From Rhodanobacteraceae bacterium UBA703 (lineage in GTDB: Bacteria > Pseudomonadota > Gammaproteobacteria > Xanthomonadales > Rhodanobacteraceae), in the NCBI GenBank assembly GCA_002297645.1, contig DBMH01000300.1, forward strand, positions 1 through 14,635: DNA of 14,635 bases, given 5' to 3'. Below are positions 1 through 7,408 of the stretch, piece by piece. The notes beneath the pieces were generated by a model. It did not search any database. It was not told where the DNA came from and saw only the letters and a list, made by a program, of their open reading frames with translations. Made by a program: the position numbers and the translations under genes. How positions within the stretch are numbered: position 1 is the first letter of the stretch; each line of letters begins with the position of its first letter.

Positions 1-1292
1 CGAGCGCGTGGATTGAAACTGGCGCATCCAGTCCGGATGATCCGGCGTCGCCGTGTCGCGCTCCTCGCGAGCGCGTGGATTGAAACTTCGGCGAGGTCGT
101 CGAGGTACAGTTCGGACATGAGGTCGCGCTCCTCGCGAGCGCGTGGATTGAAACGGATCATCACGCCACCGCGCAACTTGCCCGGCGCGTCGCGCTCCTC
201 GCGAGCGCGTGGATTGAAACCCGCCCGGGTACTCCGTCGACGGCGCGAACTTGTACGTCGCGCTCCTCGCGAGCGCGTGGATTGAAACTCAGACTGCGTG
301 CGGAAAACAGTTGTGCGCAAATGTCGCGCTCCTCGCGAGCGCGTGGATTGAAACTCCCCGGACCAGATCATCGCGGCCGAAACGCGCCTGTCGCGCTCCT
401 CGCGAGCGCGTGGATTGAAACACCGTCAGCGCCGCCTCGCTGCCGTCGTCGATCAAGTCGCGCTCCTCGCGAGCGCGTGGATTGAAACTGGTTTTGTCAC
501 GCGGCCAGTGGCGTCGGTGCAGGCGTCGCGCTCCTCGCGAGCGCGTGGATTGAAACCGGTCAGGCTACCTTCGCCTACGACATGTCGAATGTCGCGCTCC
601 TCGCGAGCGCGTGGATTGAAACGCCGCTGCCGGATGCGCGAGCGTGAACGTGACGCCGTCGCGCTCCTCGCGAGCGCGTGGATTGAAACCTGGCGGCGGC
701 GTGGGTCGACTCCGACTACTACGTGTCGCGCTCCTCGCGAGCGCGTGGATTGAAACGAGGGCATCCAGGGTGTCGTCGTCCTCGGACACGAGTCGCGCTC
801 CTCGCGAGCGCGTGGATTGAAACATGGCATTGGCGACAAGGTTCTGCACGACCAACGGGTCGCGCTCCTCGCGAGCGCGTGGATTGAAACTTCTTCGTGA
901 AGGAGGTTGCCGTCGGACAGACCGGGTCGCGCTCCTCGCGAGCGCGTGGATTGAAACTACGGCAGCGAAGAACTCGCGATGCGTACGATCCAGTCGCGCT
1001 TCTCGCGAGCGCGTGGATTGAAACCACTTCGAGCCCTTCACTCTGCCGCTCGGCGTCGGTCGCGCTCCTCGCGAGCGCGTGGATTGAAACTTCCGCTCCG
1101 ACTCGTGGAAATCCGCGCTCGCGTCGGTCGCGCTCCTCGCGAGCGCGTGGATTGAAACCGTGGAAGGCAGATCGCTGGTGGCGCTGCCGATGGCGTCGCG
1201 CTCCTCGCGAGCGCGTGGATTGAAACACAGTACAGGGGACGCCCGATCACGATGCCTTTGGTCGCGCTCCTCGCGAGCGCGTGGATTAAAAC
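1..1292 (+). CRISPR. Type I-C-like CRISPR array, leader-distal part
   Basis: There are twenty copies of a 32-nt repeat that begins GTCGCGCTCC and ends GTGGATTGAAAC. The first copy is cut by the window edge, leaving its last 19 nt at 1-19. Full copies start at 55, 123, 189, 257, 323, 390, 457, 525, 591, 658, 725, 792, 859, 926, 993, 1059, 1127, 1195 and 1261. The 19 spacers are 34-36 nt long and all look different. Repeat positions 3-9 pair with 15-21 as a 7-bp stem with a 5-nt loop. Cutting at the stem base would leave the 11-nt handle TGGATTGAAAC, as known for Cas5d processing in type I-C. Two copies vary: C9 to T at 1001, which keeps a G-U pair, and G28 to A at 1288 in the last copy. The degenerate last copy and the ATTGAAAC 3' end place the leader, and probably the cas genes, left of the window. 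The subtype is inferred from the repeat alone. Confidence 0.98.
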
Positions 1293-1483
1293 AGCCTTCC
1301 TGGAGCCGCGATCGCATGGATCGAGGGTGCGCACTCATCGCAAGCACATGCATCCTAGGATGCTTCGCTGACGAGGCTGCTGGACGTCGGAGTGTGTATT
1401 GGCTTGCATTGAAACGTGGCCGACGAAATGGACACTTCTGCCTTCCGAGATGTCTTGCTTCTGATGAGGAGAGATACCCACAA
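1293..1483 (+). repeat. Decayed CRISPR trailer with eroded repeats
   Basis: Beyond the last recognisable repeat the array seems to continue in eroded form. At 1328-1359, exactly 35 nt after the last repeat, the sequence matches repeat positions 3-26 at 18 of 24 bases without gaps; four of the six differences are G to A. At 1402-1415 the sequence GGCTTGCATTGAAAC matches repeat positions 19-32 at 12 of 14, ending in an intact ATTGAAAC. Both relics have TGCAT where the repeat has TGGAT. After another 36 nt, 1452-1468 matches the first 17 repeat positions at 11, which is weak. These matches were made by eye. The first two are fairly convincing together because of the phase; the third could be chance. 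There is no gene here apart from a possible 4-codon ORF. Confidence 0.55.
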
Positions 1484-1532
1484 TGGCGACTCCCTGATGC
1501 CCACACTTGGCGATTGCCCCGTAGCGCGAGAT

Positions 1533-3101
1533 ATGGCAACGGACAATGAGTCGATCGTCCACTACCGCGGCGAACGCTACGTCGTCGACGACGGCGAGGT
1601 GCTGCTCGACGCCTTGTTGCGCCGGGGCGCGAACGCGGCGCATTCCTGCGGCAAGGGCTCGTGCCATACCTGCGTGCTGAGGCTCGAAAGCGGGGAGGTC
1701 TCGCACGACAAGCCGATCGACGCGGCGCTCCTCGACAGCGGACACGTGCTGCCGTGCGTGGCGCGGATTCGTGGCGAAGTCCGGCTGGCGCCGCCGGAAC
1801 TGGAACGCCTGTCGATCGGCGCCGAGATCCTGTCGCGCCGCGAACTCGGCGGTGGCGTGTTCGAGATCGGCCTCGCACCGCTGAAGGCGATGGAATATTC
1901 CGGCGGACAGCACGTGCAGGTGGTGCGCGAGGACGGTCTTTCTCGCAGCTATTCGATCGCGAGTCTTCCGGACGACGACTTCCTGTTCCGGATCCACGTG
2001 CGGCGCGTCGCCGGCGGCGCGATGAGCGAATGGCTATGCGACCGGGCGGCCATCGGCGGGCGCGTGAACCTGTTCGCGCCGCAGGGTGAATGCCGGTACC
2101 GGTGCGACATGAGCGGACGCTCCTTGCTGCTGCTGGCGACGGGATCCGGCGCAGGGGCGATGCGGGCGGTGGCGCGCGACGCGCTGGCGTCCGGACACCG
2201 CGGCGCGATCGTGCTGTACCACGGCGTGCGCGATGCGCGCGACCTGTATCTGCACGATGCGCTCGTCGACCTGGCCCGCGAGCACGCATCGTTCCGTTAC
2301 GTGCCGTGCCTGAGCGGCGCGCACGCGGCGGACTGGCCGGATCCGGTCTTCGCCGGGCGCGTCACCGCGGCGGCATTCGGCCCGGGCACGGATCTCGCTT
2401 CGACGGAGGTCTTCCTGTGCGGCTTGCCGGCGATGGTCGAGGACGCACGCTGTCTCGCCGTCGGTGCGGGTGCCCTGCGTTCGCGGATCCATGCCGATCC
2501 GTTCGATCCAGGTGGCCTCGTCACGCCCCGCGATTCGGAGAAGATCGCGCGTATCGCCGCCGATCCGGCCTTGTGGGAGGCGCTGGAGCAGGGGCCGCGC
2601 CTGAAGCGCGTGCTGGAGACCTTCTATGAGCGCGTCTACGTCGACGAGCGGCTGTCGCCGTTCTTCGAAGGCCTGCCGCGCGAAGCCGTCATCGACAAGC
2701 AGTACGCCTTCCTCGCCGACCTGTTCTCCGGCAAGCGCGAGTACTTCGGCATGAAGCCGTACAACGCGCACCACTGGATGGTGATCTCCGACGACCTGTT
2801 CGACTACCGCGAGTCGCTGTTCGAATGGGCGCTGCGTCGCCATGACGTGCCGGAGCCGATGATCCGGCGCTGGGCGGCACTCCACGAACGGTTCCGCGCC
2901 GAGATCGTCAAGCCGGTCGCGCGCGGCCTGGTCATCGACGGCAAGGAACAGCCCCTGCGCACGCACCAGGTCGATCGCCTCGACATTGATTCGGTCTGCG
3001 ACGGCTGCGGCGAGGAAATTCCCGCCGGCCGGCCCGTGCGATACCAGTTCCGCCTCGGAACCCTGCATTGCGAGCATTGCGCGGGGCTGGCCGTCGCCTA
3101 G
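1533..3101 (+). CDS. Ferredoxin-FAD/NAD(P)H reductase-truncated haemoglobin fusion
   Basis: The product is about 522 aa. Residues 5-90 form a plant-type [2Fe-2S] ferredoxin with Cys39, Cys44, Cys47 and Cys75. Residues 92-190 are an FAD domain with RSYS (138-141), and 195-310 an NAD(P) domain with GSGAGAM (204-210) and CGLPAM (296-301); this is the order found in BenC-type dioxygenase reductases. Residues 346-470 are a group I truncated globin. Tyr365, Gln390 and His413 have the same spacing (25 and 48 residues) as TyrB10, GlnE11 and HisF8 of mycobacterial trHbN. The C-terminus carries CDGC (489-492) and CEHC (513-516), a zinc-ribbon pattern. By inference, electrons pass from NAD(P)H through FAD to the haem, suiting NO dioxygenation or O2 chemistry in the cytoplasm. 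The start at 1533 leaves a short lead into the ferredoxin fold, but its ribosome site is weak; 1497 and 1416 are in-frame alternatives. The gene appears to stand alone. I do not know a gene name for it. Confidence 0.9.
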   Translation: MATDNESIVHYRGERYVVDDGEVLLDALLRRGANAAHSCGKGSCHTCVLRLESGEVSHDKPIDAALLDSGHVLPCVARIRGEVRLAPPELERLSIGAEILSRRELGGGVFEIGLAPLKAMEYSGGQHVQVVREDGLSRSYSIASLPDDDFLFRIHVRRVAGGAMSEWLCDRAAIGGRVNLFAPQGECRYRCDMSGRSLLLLATGSGAGAMRAVARDALASGHRGAIVLYHGVRDARDLYLHDALVDLAREHASFRYVPCLSGAHAADWPDPVFAGRVTAAAFGPGTDLASTEVFLCGLPAMVEDARCLAVGAGALRSRIHADPFDPGGLVTPRDSEKIARIAADPALWEALEQGPRLKRVLETFYERVYVDERLSPFFEGLPREAVIDKQYAFLADLFSGKREYFGMKPYNAHHWMVISDDLFDYRESLFEWALRRHDVPEPMIRRWAALHERFRAEIVKPVARGLVIDGKEQPLRTHQVDRLDIDSVCDGCGEEIPAGRPVRYQFRLGTLHCEHCAGLAVA

Positions 3102-3380
3102 CCTGTCCGTCGAAGCCGTCGCGGAAGACCGCGTCCGCCAGAAGCCGGGACGGCTCGCGGCGAGGGGTCGGTCCGGCATCGCCTGTTCGTGTCGCCCGTG
3201 CGGAGGCCGCCGTTCCGGCTGCCTTCGGGATTCGCGCGGGCGGGCAGGGCGAAGACGGAAAGCCAGGGGAGTGGGGAGACGGCGCGAAAGGGGGATATGG
3301 CCTGGCGTGGGGGCGCTCCCCGTTGCGGAATTCGACGCCGAATCGCCCGAAGTCAAGCGCAAAATCCTGTGTCCGACGGA
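3102..3380. other. Gene-free stretch downstream of the globin fusion
   Basis: No open frame here looks like a protein. The long frames on both strands are GC-rich shadows full of Arg, Ala and Pro. A short GGGG/CCCC hairpin (GGGGGCGCTCCCC, near 3310-3322) has no T-tract, and I see no clear terminator for the globin fusion gene. Confidence 0.5.
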
Positions 3381-3409
3381 TTGAAGCTGACGGTCGTATC
3401 GAATATCTT
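3381..3409 (+). promoter_or_regulatory. Probable sigma-70 promoter of the nrdAB unit
   Basis: TTGAAG at 3381-3386 and TATCTT at 3404-3409 are separated by exactly 17 bp; each matches 4 of 6 consensus bases. A start about 6 nt downstream would fall at 3415-3416, where the first helix of the cobalamin aptamer begins. That agreement supports the call. Confidence 0.5.
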
Positions 3410-3414
3410 GTGCG

Positions 3415-3610
3415 GGTCGATGGCGTCCAGCACAACATCTGGGGCGTCGCTGGAAGGCGACGCGGGAATCCGGTGGAAATCCGGAACTGCCCCGCAGCGG
3501 TGATCGGGAACGAACGGCGCGAATCGCACCGAGCCTGGCAGCTCGGGAAGCGGCGTCCAGTAGGCGAGGCGAAGGCCTCGGGCCCGAGAGTCCGAATACC
3601 GGCCACGACC
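3415..3610 (+). promoter_or_regulatory. Cobalamin (B12) riboswitch aptamer
   Basis: The core at 3464-3503 has the hallmark GGGAATCCGGTG, AAATCCGG, CTGCCCCGCA and CGGTGA blocks. The B12 box at 3588-3605 (gAGTCCGAATACCGGCCa) fits the published consensus except at two weakly conserved bases. The ends close: GGTCG-a-TGGC (3415-3424) pairs with GCCACGACC (3602-3610) through nine pairs around one bulged A. An arm GCGTCGC (3444-3450) pairs with GCGACGC (3457-3463). It lies in the leader of nrdA, so bound adenosylcobalamin should lower synthesis of this B12-independent reductase, as known for Streptomyces nrdABS. Confidence 0.93.
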
Positions 3611-3838
3611 GTCGCGCCGCAAGGCGTGGCGTTGGCTCGAAGACCCCTCGCGGGAGGGCTGGCCGGAAGTCGCTGCAGCGCGGTCCTTGCGCCTGTGGTT
3701 CCGCTTTCGTCCCCGGTCTCCGTCGCGGGTTCTTCTTTCGCTCGCGGGAGCGGAGGCCGGCGGATCGCGGGCGAGTCTCATTCCGTGCGCCGTCGTGCCT
3801 GTCTCCTCGCGGGTCCACTGCTCGTGAAGGAGAACGCC
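3611..3838 (+). promoter_or_regulatory. Riboswitch expression platform with candidate SD-sequestering hairpin
   Basis: This 228-nt stretch joins the aptamer to the nrdA start. TCTCCT at 3802-3807 is fully complementary to AGGAGA at 3828-3833, the Shine-Dalgarno of nrdA, across a 20-nt loop. Upstream, GGTCTCCG (3714-3721) can pair with CGGAGGCC (about 3751-3758, one G-U pair), and CCCTC/GAGGG form a small hairpin near 3645-3658. None is followed by a T-tract, so control of translation is likelier than attenuation. How aptamer and hairpin communicate cannot be seen by eye. Confidence 0.5.
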
Positions 3839-6271
3839 ATGACCACCCCTGAACTCGCCGCCGAATCCCGTGCCGAGACGGCCGCTCCCCCTCCGACGCC
3901 GAACCAGGGCGGCTTCCGCCTGACCGCCCCGCATGCCGGGCCGGCCGCGATGCAGGTGACCAAGCGCTCCGGCGCGAAGGAGCCGGTCGACCTCAACAAG
4001 ATCGTGCGTGCCGTGTCGCGCTGCTGCGAGGGATTGGCCGACGTCGATCCCATGCGCGTCGCGCTGAAGACGATCAGCGGCCTGTACGACGGCGCCGGCA
4101 CGCGCGAGCTGGACGAGCTGTCGATCCGTACCGCGGCCTCGTTCATCGCCGAGGAGCCGGAATACTCGAAGGCCGCCGCGCGCCTGCTCGCCGCCTACAT
4201 CGACAAGGAAGTGCAGGGGCTCGGGGTCTATTCGTTCTCGCAGTCGATCCGGCTCGGCTTCGAGGCCGGCCTGATCAACGACCGCGTGCTGGCGTTCGTC
4301 GAGGCGAACGCGCGCAAGCTCAACGACGCGATCGACGTGCGCCACACGCAGCGCTTCGAGTACTTCGGCCTGCGCACGCTGTACGACCGCTACCTGCTCA
4401 AGCATCCGACCCGCCGCCAGGTCATCGAGACGCCGCAGCACTTCTGGCTGCGCGTGGCCTGCGCGCTGAGCGAGAACGTGGCCGAGGCGGTCGAGCTGTA
4501 CCAGCAGTTCGGCGCGCTCGACTACATCCCGAGTTCGCCGACGCTGTTCAATGCCGGCACGCGCCACGAACAGCTGTCGAGCTGTTTCCTGCTCGACTCG
4601 CCGGAGGACTCGCTGGAGGCGATCTACGACAAGTACCGCGACGTGGCGATGCTGTCGAAGTTTTCCGGCGGCATCGGCCTGGCCTGGCATCGCGTGCGCT
4701 CGGAGGGTTCGCTGATCCGCTCGACCAATGGCCTCAGCAACGGCATCGTGCCGTGGCTGAAGACGCTCGATTCCTCGGTCGCCGCCGTCAACCAGGGCGG
4801 CAAGCGCAAGGGCGCGGCCTGCGTCTACCTGGAGCCGTGGCACGCGGACATCGAGTCCTTCCTGGAGCTGCGCGAGAACACCGGCGACGACGCGCGCCGC
4901 ACGCACCACCTGAACCTCGCCAACTGGATCCCCGACCTGTTCATGCGTCGCGTCGACGAGAACGGCACGTGGTCGCTGTTCGATCCAGCCGACGTGCCGG
5001 AGCTGCCGGACCGCTGGGGCGCGGCGTTCGAGCAGGCCTACGCGCAGGCCGAGGCGCGCGGCGTGGCGAGGAAAACGATACCGGCGCGCGACCTGTACGC
5101 GCGCATGATGCGGACGCTGGCGCAGACCGGGAACGGCTGGATGACGTTCAAGGACGCCTGCAACCGGGCCTGCAACCAGACGGCGCGCAGCGGAAACGTC
5201 GTGCACCTGTCGAACCTCTGCACCGAGATCGTCGAGGTGACGAGCGCCGGCGAAACGGCGGTGTGCAATCTCGGCTCGATCAATCTTGCGCAGCACCACG
5301 ACGGCGTCGCGTTCGACTTCGCCAAGCTCGCGCACACGGTACAGGTGGCCGTGCGTCAGCTCGACCGCGTGATCGACCTCAATTTCTACCCGATCGCCAC
5401 CGCGCGCGCGTCGAACCTGCGCTGGCGTCCGGTCGGGCTCGGCCTGATGGGGCTGCAGGACCTCTTCTTCGCGTTGCGGCTGCCGTTCGACAGCCCGGAA
5501 GCGCGCGAGCTGTCGGCCCGCGTCTCCGAGGAGATCTATTACTGGGCGCTGCGCACGTCGCTCGAACTCGCGCGCGAGAAGGGCGCGCACGCCGCCTTCG
5601 CCGAGACGCGCGCGGCACGCGGCGAGCTGCAGTTCGACGCCTGGAACGTCGTGCCGCGCGACGCCGCGCGCTGGGACGCGTTGCGTGAGGAGATCAAGAC
5701 GCACGGCTTGCGCAACTCGCTGCTGATCGCGATCGCGCCGACGGCGACGATCGCCTCGATCGCCGGCTGCTACGAGTGCATCGAGCCGCAGGTGTCGAAC
5801 CTGTTCAAGCGCGAAACGCTGTCCGGCGACTTCCTGCAGGTGAACCGCTACCTCGTCGACGAACTGAAGCGGCTCGGCCTGTGGACGGCCGAGATCCGCG
5901 ACGCGATCAAGCTCGCCGAAGGTTCGGTGCAGCCGCTGGCCGAGCTGCCGTCCGAGCTGAAAGCGATCTACCGCACCGTCTGGGAGCTGCCGATGCGTTC
6001 GCTGATCGACATGGCGGCGGATCGCGGCGCCTGGATCGACCAGGGCCAGTCCCTGAACCTGTTCATCGAGAGCCCGAACATCGGCCAGCTGTCGAGCATG
6101 TACATGTATGCCTGGAAGAAGGGGCTGAAGACGACCTACTACCTGCGCTCGCGCCCGGCGACGCGCATCGCCAAGACGACCGTCGGCGCGGCGCCCGCCA
6201 AGACCTACACGGATTCGGAGGCGGTCGTGTGCTCGCTCGAGAATCCGGAAATGTGCGAGGCGTGCCAGTGA
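3839..6271 (+). CDS. nrdA: Class I ribonucleoside-diphosphate reductase, alpha subunit
   Basis: The product is about 810 aa and reduces ribonucleoside diphosphates to deoxyribonucleotides with the NrdB radical subunit. Residues 38-122 are an ATP-cone (MQVTKRSGAKEPVDLNKIV), the allosteric activity site. Catalytic residues fit the class I pattern: Cys249 in SSCF and Cys476 in CNLGSINL form the redox pair, and Cys461 in NLCTEI is the thiyl-radical position. Tyr767-Tyr768 are the radical-transfer pair, and Cys806/Cys809 in the CEAC tail re-reduce the active site. The ATG at 3839 is chosen because AAGGAG lies 5-8 nt upstream and the ATP-cone follows a usual short N-terminal tail; the frame stays open to 3068, but that part is riboswitch leader. 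nrdB follows after 123 nt. Expression is probably repressed by B12 through the leader. Confidence 0.97.
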   Translation: MTTPELAAESRAETAAPPPTPNQGGFRLTAPHAGPAAMQVTKRSGAKEPVDLNKIVRAVSRCCEGLADVDPMRVALKTISGLYDGAGTRELDELSIRTAASFIAEEPEYSKAAARLLAAYIDKEVQGLGVYSFSQSIRLGFEAGLINDRVLAFVEANARKLNDAIDVRHTQRFEYFGLRTLYDRYLLKHPTRRQVIETPQHFWLRVACALSENVAEAVELYQQFGALDYIPSSPTLFNAGTRHEQLSSCFLLDSPEDSLEAIYDKYRDVAMLSKFSGGIGLAWHRVRSEGSLIRSTNGLSNGIVPWLKTLDSSVAAVNQGGKRKGAACVYLEPWHADIESFLELRENTGDDARRTHHLNLANWIPDLFMRRVDENGTWSLFDPADVPELPDRWGAAFEQAYAQAEARGVARKTIPARDLYARMMRTLAQTGNGWMTFKDACNRACNQTARSGNVVHLSNLCTEIVEVTSAGETAVCNLGSINLAQHHDGVAFDFAKLAHTVQVAVRQLDRVIDLNFYPIATARASNLRWRPVGLGLMGLQDLFFALRLPFDSPEARELSARVSEEIYYWALRTSLELAREKGAHAAFAETRAARGELQFDAWNVVPRDAARWDALREEIKTHGLRNSLLIAIAPTATIASIAGCYECIEPQVSNLFKRETLSGDFLQVNRYLVDELKRLGLWTAEIRDAIKLAEGSVQPLAELPSELKAIYRTVWELPMRSLIDMAADRGAWIDQGQSLNLFIESPNIGQLSSMYMYAWKKGLKTTYYLRSRPATRIAKTTVGAAPAKTYTDSEAVVCSLENPEMCEACQ

Positions 6272-6304
6272 GCGCGTTTTCCCACGTGCCCTGCGACAAC
6301 GGCG

Positions 6305-6372
6305 GCGTCATTCCCGCGGAAGCTGGAATCCGAAGCGCTTCCTGTGGTTGCCCGCTTTCGCGGGCATGACGC
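6305..6372. repeat. REP-like inverted repeat between nrdA and nrdB
   Basis: The arms 6305-6326 (GCGTCATTCCCGCGGAAGCT...) and 6351-6372 (...CTTTCGCGGGCATGACGC) are inverted copies matching at 19 of 22 bases around a 24-nt loop. The CGTCATTCCCGC/GCGGGCATGACG ends are those of a dispersed repeat common in many proteobacterial genomes. In the transcript it would be a large hairpin 34 nt after the nrdA stop and 22 nt before the nrdB start, able to adjust nrdB level or mRNA stability. There is no T-tract. Confidence 0.75.
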
Positions 6373-6394
6373 AACGCTCATTTCGAGGAATCCC

Positions 6395-7408
6395 ATGTCT
6401 GCTTCCCCACACCTGCTCGATCCCGGCTTCGACCTGACGCTGCGGCCGATGCGATACCCGCAGTTCTACGAGATGTATCGCGCCGCGATCAAGAACACCT
6501 GGTCGGTCGAGGAAATCGATTTCCAGATCGACCTGACGCACCTCGCGCAGCGCATGACGCCGGCGGACCGGCACCTCATCGAGCGGCTCGTGGCGTTCTT
6601 CGCGACCGGCGACTCGATCGTCGCGAACAACCTCGTACTGAACCTCTATCGGCACGTCAATGCGCCGGAGGCGCGCATGTACCTGTCGCGGCAGCTGTAC
6701 GAGGAAGCGCTGCACGTGCAGTTCTACCTGACCCTGCTCGACAACTACATCCCGCAGCCGGAACGGCGTGCGCAGGCGTTCTCGGCGGTCGAGAACATCC
6801 CTTCGATCCGCACGAAGGCGGCGTTCTGCCAGCGCTGGATCGATTCGATCCACGCGCTCGACCGCATCACGACGGATGCCGAGCGACGCCAGTTCCTGCT
6901 GAACCTGACCTGCTTCGCGGCCTGCATCGAGGGCCTGTTCTTCTTCGGCGCTTTCGCCTACGTGTATTTCCTGCGCTCGCGCGGCCTGTTGCCGGGGCTG
7001 GCCGCCGGCACGGCCTGGGTGTTCCGCGACGAGTCGGCGCACATGGCGTTCGCGTTCGAAGTCATCCGCACCGTGCAGCGCGAGCAGCCGGAGCTGTTCG
7101 ACGCGCAATGGGCGGAACAGGTCGGCGCGATGATCGCGGATGCCGTCGACTGCGAGACGGCCTTCGCCGAGGACGTGCTCGGGCAGGGTGTCGCCGGCAT
7201 GACGGTGAGGGAAATGCGGCAGTACCTGGAATACGTCGCCGACCGGCGCCTGGAGATGCTCGGCCTGCCGGTGCGCTGGGGGGCACGCAATCCGTTCCCG
7301 TTCATGGAGCTGCAGGACGTGCAGGAGCTGACGAACTTCTTCGAGCGGCGCGTCTCGGCCTACCAGGTCGCGGTCGAGGGCGAAGTCGGGTTCGACCATG
7401 CGTTCTGA
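6395..7408 (+). CDS. nrdB: Class I ribonucleoside-diphosphate reductase, beta (radical) subunit
   Basis: The product is about 337 aa, a ferritin-like R2 subunit that houses a dimetal site and passes a radical to NrdA. All six metal ligands are in place with E. coli spacing: Asp73 (31 residues before Glu104), Glu104, His107, Glu179, Glu213 and His216. Tyr111 sits at the radical tyrosine position, four after His107. The flanking text (FFATGDSIVANN, HVNAPEARMYL, EEALH) resembles the Chlamydia-type R2 group, but that group has Glu and Phe where this protein has Asp and Tyr. A standard tyrosyl, class Ia-like cofactor is therefore inferred. The ATG at 6395 has GAGGA six bases upstream; the frame opens earlier, at 6344, inside the inverted repeat. 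The C-terminal tail keeps a Tyr (SAYQVAV) suited to radical transfer. Confidence 0.96.
   Translation: MSASPHLLDPGFDLTLRPMRYPQFYEMYRAAIKNTWSVEEIDFQIDLTHLAQRMTPADRHLIERLVAFFATGDSIVANNLVLNLYRHVNAPEARMYLSRQLYEEALHVQFYLTLLDNYIPQPERRAQAFSAVENIPSIRTKAAFCQRWIDSIHALDRITTDAERRQFLLNLTCFAACIEGLFFFGAFAYVYFLRSRGLLPGLAAGTAWVFRDESAHMAFAFEVIRTVQREQPELFDAQWAEQVGAMIADAVDCETAFAEDVLGQGVAGMTVREMRQYLEYVADRRLEMLGLPVRWGARNPFPFMELQDVQELTNFFERRVSAYQVAVEGEVGFDHAF

Noticed and set aside
453..2289. Long minus-strand ORFs across the CRISPR array, with recurring FNPRAREERD or FQSTRSRGAR blocks
   Set aside because: They are translations of the 32-nt repeat in shifting frames, a known false gene pattern over GC-rich CRISPR arrays.
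3068..3838. 257-residue N-terminal extension of nrdA
   Set aside because: It runs through the promoter, riboswitch and expression platform, has Arg/Gly-rich filler sequence, and a strong ribosome site precedes 3839.
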